A DNA stretch of 64,000 nt, taken from contig NZ_JBGFSM010000007.1 of the NCBI RefSeq assembly GCF_041679265.1, forward strand, positions 124,001 to 188,000, read 5' to 3'. Shown here one piece after another: positions 1 to 8,591 of the stretch; the first letter of the stretch is position 1, and each line of letters begins with the position of its first letter. This DNA comes from Autumnicola sp041679265. Lineage in GTDB: Bacteria > Bacteroidota > Bacteroidia > Flavobacteriales > Flavobacteriaceae. The notes beneath the pieces were generated by a model. That model saw only the letters and a list, made by a program, of their open reading frames with translations, was not told the origin of the DNA and made no database searches. The position numbers and the translations under genes were made by a program.

Positions 1-2
1 AC

Positions 3-377
3 CAGTTTTGTTACCGCCACCAGTGTTTTGAAACCACGCGACTGGTTGCCGAATACCTGGAATTAAAAGAAAATACGTATAGCGTGTCTTTCCAGTCGCG
101 CCTGGGCTTTGATCCATGGTTGCAACCGTATACTGACAGGACTATAGAAAGATTTGGAAAACAGGGCATGAAAAACCTTGCTATTGTAACGCCAGCTTTT
201 GTATCAGATTGCCTTGAAACCCTGGAAGAAATCGCCATGGAAGGAGAGGAGATTTTCCATGAAGTGGGAGGTGAGCAATTTACCGTAGTTCCATGTTTAA
301 ATGATCGTAAAGACTGGGTGAATGTGCTTTCAAGGTGGATTGATGAATGGGCGCATCAAAAGCCCGTTGAAGCATAA
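3..377 (+). CDS. hemH: Ferrochelatase, C-terminal part (cut by window edge)
   Basis: The reading frame is open from the first bases and codes for the last ~124 residues of ferrochelatase, which inserts Fe2+ into protoporphyrin IX in the last step of heme synthesis. The segment holds the family's C-terminal features: 'SFQSRLGFDPWLQPYT' followed by 'VTPAFVSDCLETLEEI', where the Glu-rich helix lies near the active site. The start is outside the window. The stop codon overlaps the next ATG by one base, so the MATE gene is probably co-transcribed. HemJ lies one gene further on, so two late heme-pathway enzymes are close neighbours. Identification is from family recall. Confidence 0.93.
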   Translation, partial: QFCYRHQCFETTRLVAEYLELKENTYSVSFQSRLGFDPWLQPYTDRTIERFGKQGMKNLAIVTPAFVSDCLETLEEIAMEGEEIFHEVGGEQFTVVPCLNDRKDWVNVLSRWIDEWAHQKPVEA

Positions 378-1726
378 TGGCAAAAATCAATTCGGCGGCA
401 CTGGGAAAGGAGCCAATTGGGAGATTACTCATACAACAGGCGGCACCCGCTTCCATAGGCATCCTGGTAATGTCGCTGAACATTCTTATCGATACCATTT
501 TTGTTGGAAACTGGATAGGCCCCACAGCTATTGCCGCAATAAATGTGGTTTTACCGGTTTCTTTCTTTATTGCCGCCCTGGGAATGGCCATAGGAATTGG
601 CGGGTCCTCTATAATCTCCCGGGCACTGGGGGCAAACCAGCAGCAAAAAGCGCTCAAAACTTTTGGAAATCAAATTACACTCACTTTACTGCTATGTATT
701 AGTATGGTGATTGTTGGGTTGATCTTTATAAATGAACTTATTCCCGCCTTTGGTGGAAAAGGCGAAATTTTTGAACCGGCTAAAATCTATTACAGGGTGG
801 TACTTTACGGGATTCCATTCCTTGCCCTTTGTATGATGGGGAATACGGTAATAAGGGCTGAGGGTAAACCAAAATTTGCCATGATCGCCATGATTATTCC
901 CTCTGTTGGGAACCTTATTCTGGATTATGTTTTTATTAATCAGATGGAAATGGGAATGCTTGGCGCCGCCTGGGCAACAACCGCTTCTTATTTTTTCTGT
1001 TTTGGATACATTCTCTGGTTTTTTCTTTCAAAAAAATCAGAATTAAAAATTAGTCTGCCGCATTTTGGGATAGACTTTCCCATTTTAAAAGAAATCTCCT
1101 CCCTTGGGTTTGTGACTCTTGCAAGGCAGGCAGTGGTAAGCATCACCTACCTCTTGATGAATAATATCCTTTTTGAACTTGGCGGGGAAAATTCGGTTAC
1201 GGTTTATGCCATTATTGGGAGGATGCTCATGTTTGCCCTTTTTCCGGTTTTAGGAGTAACGCAGGGATTTTTACCTATTGCAGGTTTTAATTATGGCGCT
1301 CAAAATTATCAACGGGTTCGTAAAACCATTAATACCGCAGTGCTTTATGCAGTTGGATTGGGGATTTTGGTTTTTGTCGGGATCATGTTTTTTGCTGAAG
1401 ATATTGTTGGAATTTTTACCGATAATGCCGTTATAATTGCTGAAACTCCCGGCGCCATGAGATGGGTATTTGCCGCTACGCCAATTGTAGCGCTTCAGCT
1501 TATAGGAGCGGCATATTTTCAGGCCGTGGGAAAAGCTATTCCTGCATTTTTGCTAACCTTGTCCAGGCAAGGCTTCCTTTTTATTCCGCTGGTATTAATC
1601 CTTCCGCAGTTTTATGGCGAAATTGGGGTGTGGATTTCATTTCCAATTGCCGATCTTCTTTCCACCATGGTTACGGGATATTTCCTCAACCGGGAAATTA
1701 GGAAAAATTTAAAGCCGACGGTTTAA
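377..1726 (+). CDS. MATE family efflux transporter
   Basis: This is a 449-residue, very hydrophobic protein of normal length for MATE (multidrug and toxic compound extrusion) cation antiporters of the inner membrane. About 12 membrane segments are visible in two similar halves. Family-typical stretches are 'LGKEPIGRLLIQQAAPASIG' at the N terminus, 'AINVVLPVSFFIAALGMAIG' near residue 55, and 'VTQGFLPIAGFNYGAQ' near residue 297. The ATG overlaps the hemH stop by one base, suggesting translational coupling. The substrate cannot be read from the sequence. A role in exporting porphyrins or drugs would be speculation based only on the heme-gene neighbours. Confidence 0.9.
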   Translation: MAKINSAALGKEPIGRLLIQQAAPASIGILVMSLNILIDTIFVGNWIGPTAIAAINVVLPVSFFIAALGMAIGIGGSSIISRALGANQQQKALKTFGNQITLTLLLCISMVIVGLIFINELIPAFGGKGEIFEPAKIYYRVVLYGIPFLALCMMGNTVIRAEGKPKFAMIAMIIPSVGNLILDYVFINQMEMGMLGAAWATTASYFFCFGYILWFFLSKKSELKISLPHFGIDFPILKEISSLGFVTLARQAVVSITYLLMNNILFELGGENSVTVYAIIGRMLMFALFPVLGVTQGFLPIAGFNYGAQNYQRVRKTINTAVLYAVGLGILVFVGIMFFAEDIVGIFTDNAVIIAETPGAMRWVFAATPIVALQLIGAAYFQAVGKAIPAFLLTLSRQGFLFIPLVLILPQFYGEIGVWISFPIADLLSTMVTGYFLNREIRKNLKPTV

Positions 1727-1770
1727 ATAGATTAAATTTGTAATTTTAAGAAACACTGAAAACCTAATTC

Positions 1771-2322
1771 TTGATAGAATATTATAATTACATAAAATCG
1801 CTTCATCTTATTTTTGTGATAACCTGGTTCGCCGGGCTTTTTTATATTCCACGGCTTTTTATCTATCATATTGAAGCTTTGCAAAAACACGAACCCGAAA
1901 AGTCTATTCTCTCCTCCCAATTTAAATTAATGACCAGGCGCCTATGGTTTATTATTACCTGGCCTTCTGCAATTCTCGCGAGTTTATTTGCTTTTTGGAT
2001 GCTTTTTTTAATGCCTGCATGGTTGCAGCAGGACTGGATGCTGGTAAAACTGGGCTTTGTGGTGCTGCTTTATGCCTATCATTATAAATGCCATCTTATT
2101 TTTAAGCAACTTCAAAATGATGTGGTAAAGTGGACTTCCAACCAGATGCGGCTCTGGAACGAAGGTTCCACACTAATCCTTTTTGCCGTAATATTCCTGG
2201 TGATTTTGAGGAATGCCTTAAATTGGATCTACGGGGTTTTAGGTATTTTTCTACTGGCTGGAATGTTAATGCTGGGTATAAAAATATACAAAAGGATACG
2301 ATCAAAAAACCCCGATGCCTAG
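1771..2322 (+). CDS. hemJ: Protoporphyrinogen IX oxidase, HemJ type (CopD-like)
   Basis: HemJ is the membrane protein that oxidises protoporphyrinogen IX to protoporphyrin IX in bacteria lacking HemG/HemY. This one has 183 residues. The first membrane helix contains 'KSLHLIFVITWFAGLFYIPR', whose His12 corresponds to the conserved heme-ligand histidine of the family; three to four more hydrophobic segments follow. The frame opens with TTG at 1771. No better ATG exists upstream in frame, and the family N terminus begins just here, so TTG is the likely start. It lies 44 bp after the MATE gene and near hemH, consistent with a heme-pathway cluster. Confidence 0.87.
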   Translation: MIEYYNYIKSLHLIFVITWFAGLFYIPRLFIYHIEALQKHEPEKSILSSQFKLMTRRLWFIITWPSAILASLFAFWMLFLMPAWLQQDWMLVKLGFVVLLYAYHYKCHLIFKQLQNDVVKWTSNQMRLWNEGSTLILFAVIFLVILRNALNWIYGVLGIFLLAGMLMLGIKIYKRIRSKNPDA

Positions 2323-2364
2323 ACTGGTTCAATAATTGATGCAACCTGCAGGAAGAATAATTTT

Positions 2365-3819
2365 ATGAGGCTCTTAAAACTTTCCTTACGCACCCGTATT
2401 TTCATAGCCATGATCTTGTTGGTTTTGGGGGCGTCTATTCTTATAGCCGGCGTTACCGTTTACCAGTACAAGCAGGAGGCTGAAAGTTATCATAAAGAAA
2501 GGCTGGAGCGCAAAGAACAGGCTATTAAGGAAAATATCAGGTTTGTCCTGGCAAGTACCACCTACCTTGTGAACACAGAAAATATTCCTGCGATTTTTAA
2601 GGAACGCCAGAAGATTTACGAAATGGCCACAGTGCACGAAATGCAAATCAATATTTATGACCTTAAAGGCCGGCTGCTGGTAAAATCTGAAGAATCCTTC
2701 TTTCGGGACACCATTAATACCCGCATTGATCCGGCAATTGTTAAAAAGCTGGATGCCGCTTCAAATAAAAGGGTGCTCAGAAAAACTGAAGTCAACGGGC
2801 AAAAATATCAGTCTTCCTACAGTTATATTACCGATCATAAATTTAAACCACTGGCTATATTGTATTTGCCATATCTTCAGGATGACAGTGTATTAAACCG
2901 CGATCTTCACAACTTCCTGATGCGCATGGGGGAAATTTATCTCTTTATGCTCGTGCTGGCAATTATCATGTCTTATTTCCTGTCCAGCTACATCACCAAA
3001 TCCCTGAAGATTATTTCTGAAAAAATAAACCAGACGCGGCTGGATAAAAGAAACCAGAAAATTGAGCTTAGCAATGCCACCGAAGAAATTTACGCCCTGG
3101 TATCAGCATATAACAGCATGATAGACGAGTTGGAAGAAAGCGCGGTGAAACTGGCCACAGGCGAGCGGGAACAGGCCTGGCGGGAAATGGCAAAACAGGT
3201 GGCGCATGAAATTAAAAATCCGCTAACGCCAATGAGGCTTAGTGTGCAAAGTTTTGAGCGGCAATTTGATAAAAACGATCCTAATATCGAGCAGAAGGTA
3301 AAGGAATATAGCGCTACCCTTATTAACCAGATTGATACCATGAGCTCTATTGCTTCTGCTTTTTCAAATTTCGCCAAAATGCCGGCGCAGCAAAACGAGA
3401 CGCTTAATGTGCCGAAAATTGTAAAACTGGCCCTGGATATTTTTAATGAAAAATACATCATTTTCACTTCAGAAAAAGAAGAAATCCTTGCGAAATTTGA
3501 TCGTACACAGCTCATAAGGGTGATTACCAACCTGGTGAAAAATGCCGTACAGGCCCTTCAGGGAAAGGAAAATCCGAAAATTATGGTGAGCGTGGAAGAA
3601 GAGGAGGAAGAAGTTTGTGTAACAATTTGCGATAATGGTTCGGGTATTTCCGAAGAAAACAAGGATAAGATCTTTGAACCTAAATTTACCACTAAATCCA
3701 GCGGGATGGGCCTTGGGCTTGCTATGGTAAAGAACATTGTGGAGACTTATAACGGGACCATTAGCTTTGTTTCCAATCCCAATAAAGGCACTATCTTTAA
3801 GGTGAGGTTTCCAAAATAA
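2365..3819 (+). CDS. Membrane sensor histidine kinase, NtrY-like
   Basis: A 484-residue two-component sensor kinase. Visible parts are TM1 (about 10-32), a periplasmic sensor region (33-190), TM2 (about 192-211), a HAMP-like linker, a dimerisation domain with phospho-acceptor His281 in 'AHEIKNPLTPMRLSVQSFER', and a HATPase domain with N box 'LVKNAVQAL', G1 box 'DNGSGIS' and G2 box 'GMGLGLAMVKNIVE'. The 'HEIKNPLTP' H-box is typical of NtrY-class kinases. No response regulator is next to it, so the partner is encoded elsewhere. It lies 42 bp after hemJ and 21 bp before the enoyl-CoA hydratase gene on the same strand. The stimulus is unknown. Confidence 0.9.
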   Translation: MRLLKLSLRTRIFIAMILLVLGASILIAGVTVYQYKQEAESYHKERLERKEQAIKENIRFVLASTTYLVNTENIPAIFKERQKIYEMATVHEMQINIYDLKGRLLVKSEESFFRDTINTRIDPAIVKKLDAASNKRVLRKTEVNGQKYQSSYSYITDHKFKPLAILYLPYLQDDSVLNRDLHNFLMRMGEIYLFMLVLAIIMSYFLSSYITKSLKIISEKINQTRLDKRNQKIELSNATEEIYALVSAYNSMIDELEESAVKLATGEREQAWREMAKQVAHEIKNPLTPMRLSVQSFERQFDKNDPNIEQKVKEYSATLINQIDTMSSIASAFSNFAKMPAQQNETLNVPKIVKLALDIFNEKYIIFTSEKEEILAKFDRTQLIRVITNLVKNAVQALQGKENPKIMVSVEEEEEEVCVTICDNGSGISEENKDKIFEPKFTTKSSGMGLGLAMVKNIVETYNGTISFVSNPNKGTIFKVRFPK

Positions 3820-3840
3820 ACAACCAACAAAAAATATGTT

Positions 3841-4623
3841 ATGGAGTACAACAACATTATTGTAGAAATTGGCGGCGGAATTTTGCAAATTACCATTAAC
3901 CGGCCGTCAAAGCTCAATGCACTTAATAAAGAAACCATTGCTGAACTGCATGATGCTTTTGCAGATGCAAAGGAAGATGAAGAGGCAAAAGTGATTATTT
4001 TAACCGGAAGCGGCGAAAAAGCCTTTGTAGCAGGCGCCGATATTAGTGAATTTTCAGACTTTTCTACGGAAGAAGGAAAACAACTTGCTGCAGAAGGCCA
4101 ACAAAAGTTGTTTGATTATGTGGCCAATTTTCCAAAACCCGTAATTGCCGCAATTAATGGTTTTGCCCTTGGCGGCGGACTCGAACTGGCCATGGCGGCG
4201 CATTTTAGGATTGCCAGTGACAATGCTAAAATGGGCCTTCCCGAAGTCTCTCTTGGGGTAATACCCGGGTATGGTGGTACGCAGCGTTTGCCCCAATTGG
4301 TAGGGAAAGGCCGGGCGATGGAGATGATCATGACCGCAGGGATGATAGATGCCAACCAGGCGCTGCAGTACAATCTTGTAAACCATGTAACAGAGCAGAC
4401 GGAATTATTGGATTTTGCTGAAAAGCTTGCTGAAAAGATTATGAAGAATTCCCTTGTGGCTATTAGTGCCGCTATTAAAGCCATTAACGCCAATTACGAG
4501 GCCGGAGTAAATGGTTTTGATACTGAAATTGAAGAATTTGGGAATTGCTTTGGTACTGAAGATTTTAAGGAAGGGACTTCAGCATTTCTGCATAAAAGAA
4601 AAGCAGAATTCCCAGGGAAATAA
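3841..4623 (+). CDS. Enoyl-CoA hydratase/isomerase family protein
   Basis: A 260-residue cytoplasmic crotonase-fold enzyme of normal family length. It would hydrate trans-2-enoyl-CoA thioesters in fatty-acid or branched-chain amino acid breakdown. The CoA and oxyanion-hole segment 'AFVAGADISE' (61-70) and the loop 'GFALGGGLELAMAA' are present. Both catalytic glutamates of true hydratases are visible: Glu115 in 'GGGLELAMA' and Glu135 in 'GLPEVSLGVIPGYGGTQRLP'. This favours hydratase over the isomerase or dehalogenase branches. It begins 21 bp after the histidine kinase gene. The exact chain-length specificity cannot be told. Confidence 0.92.
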   Translation: MEYNNIIVEIGGGILQITINRPSKLNALNKETIAELHDAFADAKEDEEAKVIILTGSGEKAFVAGADISEFSDFSTEEGKQLAAEGQQKLFDYVANFPKPVIAAINGFALGGGLELAMAAHFRIASDNAKMGLPEVSLGVIPGYGGTQRLPQLVGKGRAMEMIMTAGMIDANQALQYNLVNHVTEQTELLDFAEKLAEKIMKNSLVAISAAIKAINANYEAGVNGFDTEIEEFGNCFGTEDFKEGTSAFLHKRKAEFPGK

Positions 4624-4746
4624 CAGGTTTTTCTGCCCTGTTAAAATTTGAAATAGTACCTGTTTCTTAGCTGAAAAAATTTTATGCCCAAGGGTGAAAG
4701 TTTTGTTAAGGCTGTGTATATTGCGCCATAACAAAATTAATCCACC

Positions 4747-6336
4747 ATGAAATTTTTAAAAGCCTATGTGATCCTGTTTTTAATAGGATGGAGCACCTGT
4801 GCCCAAATTAAACCTATTCAGGTTCAAAAAAGTGAAATTCAGAAAGACGATAAGAAAGATTCTGAATTAATGTTTACCGCCTACGATGGGAATGGCGGTT
4901 TTTATACCGCCAGGATGTACAGCGGCGGACTCATTAAAAGCCCTAAAGGTTACCTTCTACAACATTACGACAAGTCACTGCAGCAAATTGGGGAATATGA
5001 TTATGAAATTGATGACAGCAGTATTAAAAGCTTTTTTGTAAAGGATGGAAAGCTCAACATTATAGAATACAAAAGAGATAGAAGTGCCAATGTTAATGAT
5101 TATAATTTGCTAACTACTCCGGTAGGCGAATTCAGCTTTGAAAAGAAGAAAATCTTTTCGGTCTCCAGAAAAGATGTAAAAAAACCTTTCATGATTCTGG
5201 TAGGCATCTTGCCTATTACCAACATGGGAAGCGTAGACCATGATCCTACGGGAGAAGTTTACCTTTCTGAAGATAAGAACTTTATCACCTTTAATTTTGA
5301 TCTTAAGGACGACCAGGAGGAAACCCACCTGGTAAAGGTCTATAATGATAAACTGGAACTGGTATTTGAGAAAGAGTTTAAGCAGGAAGGAATTAAGGAC
5401 AGGTTGTTTGAATATAATTCGGTTACAACAGATAATGAGGATGGCACGGTTTACTTCTTAGGCAAACAATATGAAAGTGAACGTGCAAAGAAAGACGGGA
5501 AGGCTAATTATGAATATAAACTGTTTAGCCTTTCTGCTGAAGGGATGCGTGAACTCTCCTTCAACACAGGCGAGAATTTTGTTGGTTCTATGGAATTGGT
5601 CAATAACCAGGATAATTTGGTTTGTGTTGGTTTTTATTCAGAAAAAAATGATTACCGCTATAAGGGAACGGTCTATTATAACATAAATAAGGAAAATTTT
5701 AGTTTAAGAACCTCTTCTTTGAATCCATTTACCGAGCAATTCATGGTTGATAAATACGGTGAAAAAAGAGGAAAACGCAAGAAAGAGAAAGGAAAGGAAT
5801 TAAGGGATTTCACCTACAGGGGCTTCCATATTGATGAAGAGGGAAATACCTATTTTACGGCAGAAGAATATTATGTGGTTACCCACATGATGAGCGGTAT
5901 GAATGGCATGATGACCACTACCACCACTTTTTACTTCAAAGATATTTTTGCCTGTAAAATAAATACTGAGGGCAAAATGCAATGGGCCCGTAATTTCAAC
6001 AAATCCCAGGCTACAGCAGGTAAGGCTATAGACTATTATTCATGTTTGTCTACCTATAAAGATGATCGCTTAATTATTTTGCTGAATGGTTCTGATAAGG
6101 TTAAAAAACTAAAGGATAACAGGATAAGGTTTGACGATAAAAAAGTTAAAAAACTCAGCCTTTATGCTATTGAAATTCTGCCGGATGGCGACTTTGATTA
6201 TGAGCAAATCATAAATAATAAAGAGTCCAAAGTTACCTATAAAGTGGCTGAAGGTATAGTTACCAATAATAAAGATGCGATTATCCTTGAAGGTAATAAG
6301 GGAAAAAAGAAGCGCATTGTAAAACTCACACTTTAA
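4747..6336 (+). CDS. Secreted protein of unknown function (529 aa)
   Basis: I do not recognise this family beyond its resemblance to uncharacterised exported flavobacterial proteins. A signal peptide is clear (residues 1-19, likely cleaved at 'STCA-Q'). The mature part is rich in short alternating hydrophobic/charged stretches such as 'KVYNDKLELVFEKEF' and 'DDRLIILLNGSDKVK', which would suit a beta-rich, possibly propeller-like fold; this is a guess. A Met/Thr-rich patch near residues 380-397 ('HMMSGMNGMM' then five Thr) stands out. The C terminus is very basic ('GNKGKKKRIVKLTL'). It stands alone between a 123-bp promoter region and a good terminator at 6391, so it is probably monocistronic. 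Confidence 0.75.
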   Translation: MKFLKAYVILFLIGWSTCAQIKPIQVQKSEIQKDDKKDSELMFTAYDGNGGFYTARMYSGGLIKSPKGYLLQHYDKSLQQIGEYDYEIDDSSIKSFFVKDGKLNIIEYKRDRSANVNDYNLLTTPVGEFSFEKKKIFSVSRKDVKKPFMILVGILPITNMGSVDHDPTGEVYLSEDKNFITFNFDLKDDQEETHLVKVYNDKLELVFEKEFKQEGIKDRLFEYNSVTTDNEDGTVYFLGKQYESERAKKDGKANYEYKLFSLSAEGMRELSFNTGENFVGSMELVNNQDNLVCVGFYSEKNDYRYKGTVYYNINKENFSLRTSSLNPFTEQFMVDKYGEKRGKRKKEKGKELRDFTYRGFHIDEEGNTYFTAEEYYVVTHMMSGMNGMMTTTTTFYFKDIFACKINTEGKMQWARNFNKSQATAGKAIDYYSCLSTYKDDRLIILLNGSDKVKKLKDNRIRFDDKKVKKLSLYAIEILPDGDFDYEQIINNKESKVTYKVAEGIVTNNKDAIILEGNKGKKKRIVKLTL

Positions 6337-6390
6337 AATAGAGGAGTAAAAGACTCCCTGATCCTGATTTCAAAACATTGCTTTAAAATT

Positions 6391-6426
6391 AAAAGGTTCA
6401 ACTGATATTCGGTTGGACCTTTTTTG
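6391..6426 (+). terminator. Rho-independent terminator after the 529-aa secreted protein gene
   Basis: The arms AAAAGGTTCAAC and GGTTGGACCTTTTT pair (with G-U pairs) around a short loop and are followed by a T run. It lies 55 bp after the stop codon at 6336 and well before the next gene. Confidence 0.75.
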
Positions 6427-6500
6427 ATTAAGCCAAGGTGCCAAAAATATTTTGAGTTAAACATAAATAGGAATAATTCCAATATAAAGGATTTATTCCT

Positions 6501-6508
6501 TATTTTTG
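6501..6508 (+). promoter_or_regulatory. Predicted -7 promoter box (TATTTTTG) of the radical SAM gene
   Basis: TATTTTTG matches the Bacteroidota housekeeping -7 consensus TANNTTTG exactly. It ends only 4 bases before the ATG at 6513, so a transcript starting at the usual distance would have almost no leader. No strong -33 TTTG is visible. Confidence 0.4.
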
Positions 6509-6512
6509 TTTT

Positions 6513-7586
6513 ATGTCTAAGCAGGATTTTATTAAAGGAAGAGGAGCGCAATTAAATGTCCATAACAGGTTTGATGCGCACAGCCATGAAACCAGGGATG
6601 ATTTTTTAAATTATTGCATTGTGGAAGGAGAAGAAGCCTATCAAAACAAAACAACACTCATAGATACCTTTCCTAAAAGCATTATAAATAAAGTGGAAAG
6701 TCCAGATGTGGGAATGGGATATTCCCTTAATCCTTACCAGGGCTGTGAACATGGCTGTATTTATTGCTATGCCCGCAATTCTCACGAATATTGGGGATTT
6801 AGCGCAGGCCTTGATTTTGAACAGAAAATCCTGGTAAAGCGAAATGCAGTGGAATTGCTGGAAAAAAAGATAAGCAGCAAAAGGTGGGATGCGCAAACCA
6901 TAGTGCTTTCAGGAAATACAGATTGTTATCAGCCCATAGAAAAGAAGCTTGAAATTACCCGAAAACTGCTTCAGACTTTCCTTAAATATCGCCATCCGGT
7001 GGGGATAATCACCAAAAATGCGCTCATCCAGCGGGATATTGATATTTTAAAAGAACTTGCCGCAGATAACCTGGTGCGGGTAAACCTTTCTATTACCTCG
7101 TTGCATGAAGAAACGCGGCGAATCCTGGAGCCCCGCACGGCCAGTATAAAAAAACGCCTGGAAACGATCGAAAAACTCGCTAAAGAGAACATCCCGGTGA
7201 GCGTAATGATGGCACCTATAATTCCCGCTATTAACAGCCATGAAATTATGCCGCTGGTAAAGGAGATTGCCCAAAGGGGTGCGCAAAGTGTTGGCTATAC
7301 TATTGTAAGGCTTAACGGGGCAATTGGCCAGATCTTTACCGATTGGATTAAAAAGGCGATGCCAGAAAGGGCAGCCAAGGTGTTGCATCAAATTGAAGAT
7401 ATTCATGGAGGAAGTTTAAACGATAGCAGGTTTGGGACCAGGATGAAAGGCGAAGGAAAATTTGCAGAGCAGGTGGAACAGCAATTTAAGATAGCCCGCA
7501 AGAAATATTTGAAGGATATAGATCGTAAACCACTCAATTTCGATTTGCACCGGCAGTTTAAGGACGGGCAGTTAAAACTTTTTTAA
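6513..7586 (+). CDS. PA0069-family radical SAM protein
   Basis: A 357-residue protein of the PA0069/Rv2578c family. The radical SAM iron-sulfur motif is 'CEHGCIYCYARNSHEYWG' with Cys78, Cys82 and Cys85 (CxxxCxxC). The upstream phrase 'DVGMGYSLNPYQGCEHGC' is characteristic of this family. Further conserved parts are 'LSGNTDCYQPIEKKLEITR', 'PVGIITKNALIQRDIDIL' and 'MMAPIIPAINSHEI'. The members are cytoplasmic and resemble the SplB fold, but to my knowledge the reaction is not established. The gene is flanked by a terminator upstream and an 80-bp gap downstream and appears to be transcribed alone. Confidence 0.9.
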   Translation: MSKQDFIKGRGAQLNVHNRFDAHSHETRDDFLNYCIVEGEEAYQNKTTLIDTFPKSIINKVESPDVGMGYSLNPYQGCEHGCIYCYARNSHEYWGFSAGLDFEQKILVKRNAVELLEKKISSKRWDAQTIVLSGNTDCYQPIEKKLEITRKLLQTFLKYRHPVGIITKNALIQRDIDILKELAADNLVRVNLSITSLHEETRRILEPRTASIKKRLETIEKLAKENIPVSVMMAPIIPAINSHEIMPLVKEIAQRGAQSVGYTIVRLNGAIGQIFTDWIKKAMPERAAKVLHQIEDIHGGSLNDSRFGTRMKGEGKFAEQVEQQFKIARKKYLKDIDRKPLNFDLHRQFKDGQLKLF

Positions 7587-7666
7587 AATTCCGCTTTTTC
7601 AATCTTTTGGTTTCTGCTTAGCAGCAATTATTCAGTAACTTCAGGTAAAACCATGAATTATTAGTT

Positions 7667-8449
7667 ATGCCTGAATTACCTGAAGTTGCTTATCAGAAAA
7701 AATATGTAGATGCCACTGCGCTGCACAAAAAAATTGTAAAGGTGGAAACGGGGGTTGCAAAACTTTTTCAGTCACCGCAAAAGGATTTTAAGAAGGCCCT
7801 GGAAAATCAAAAATTTGAAGAAACCACTCAGCTGGGAAAATATCTGTTTCTGAAGATAAGTTCCGGCCAGCAGCTTGTACTTCATTTTGGGATGACTGGG
7901 AAAATGGAATATTATCAGCATGATGAGGTTCCCAAGCATGCGCAATTAACCACGATTTTTGATGATGATTCCAGGTTATCATTTGTATGTCCGCGAAAAT
8001 TCGGAAAAATTTATATGGCTGATGGAGTGGAAGATTTTCAGAAAAAACATTCCCTCGGAAACCATGCGCTGGATATTGAGGAAAAGGAATTCCTGGAACT
8101 GCTTCAGGAGAAAAAGGGAAGCATTAAAGGCGCGTTGACAGACCAGCATGTTATTGCCGGAATTGGGAATTTGTATGCCGATGAGATGCTCTACCAGTGC
8201 GGTATTCATCCTAAATCTAAAACTGAGAATCTTTCAGAAAAAGATAAAAAATGTCTTTTTAAAGAAATGGATAAAGTTTTGAAAAGGGTGATAAAAAGTA
8301 AAACTGAAGATTCCAGGCTCCCGGAAAGCTATCTTACCAGGCATAGAAAAGAAGGCGCAGATTGCCCTAACTGCAAAGGCAAAGTGAAAATGATAAAGGT
8401 TTCCGGCAGGAGCACTTATCTCTGCCCAAATTGCCAGAAAGAGAAGTGA
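7667..8449 (+). CDS. Fpg/Nei-family DNA glycosylase/AP lyase
   Basis: A 260-residue base-excision repair enzyme. The N terminus 'MPELPEV' supplies the catalytic proline (Pro2 after Met removal) and Glu3. The middle part contains the helix-two-turn-helix segment with 'GSIKGALTDQHVIAGIGNLYADEMLY'-type sequence (about 145-170). The C terminus ends in a zinc finger with two CPNC pairs ('CPNCKGK' ... 'LCPNCQ', about residues 232-257). These enzymes remove oxidised bases such as 8-oxoguanine or oxidised pyrimidines. The ordinary Fpg N-terminal 'PELPEVE' is altered after Val7 ('AYQKKYVDATAL'), which is typical of a separate Bacteroidota subgroup, so I leave the symbol open. Confidence 0.88.
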   Translation: MPELPEVAYQKKYVDATALHKKIVKVETGVAKLFQSPQKDFKKALENQKFEETTQLGKYLFLKISSGQQLVLHFGMTGKMEYYQHDEVPKHAQLTTIFDDDSRLSFVCPRKFGKIYMADGVEDFQKKHSLGNHALDIEEKEFLELLQEKKGSIKGALTDQHVIAGIGNLYADEMLYQCGIHPKSKTENLSEKDKKCLFKEMDKVLKRVIKSKTEDSRLPESYLTRHRKEGADCPNCKGKVKMIKVSGRSTYLCPNCQKEK

Positions 8450-8466
8450 AAAATTTGAAAAAAGTT

Positions 8467-8558
8467 CTCCTCTTTTTAAGGAGGGCCCGCCTGAATGACT
8501 CCGTTGGGCAGGGTGGCCGAAGGCCGGGGTGGTAGATAACATCTCGACTGCGCTCGAG
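8467..8558. repeat. Intergenic palindromic (REP-like) repeat cluster
   Basis: Between the glycosylase and DUF72 genes lie three short dyads: CTCCT...AGGAG (8467-8483), GGCC-gaa-GGCC (8515-8525), and CTCGA-ctgcgc-TCGAG (8543-8558). The GC-rich content contrasts with the AT-rich surroundings. The last dyad resembles the 'CTCGACT..GCTCG' element at 33197-33230 in this same window. From memory, such motifs recur between genes in many flavobacterial genomes. The copy number in this genome cannot be seen from one window. Confidence 0.55.
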
Positions 8559-8591
8559 TTGCCATTTTAATGCTAGCTAAAAAGTGAAGTA

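Noticed and set aside
4621..4643. TAACAGG...CCTGTTA hairpin at the stop of the enoyl-CoA hydratase gene
   Set aside because: The stem is short and includes the stop codon, and no T run follows on either strand, so I did not call it a terminator.
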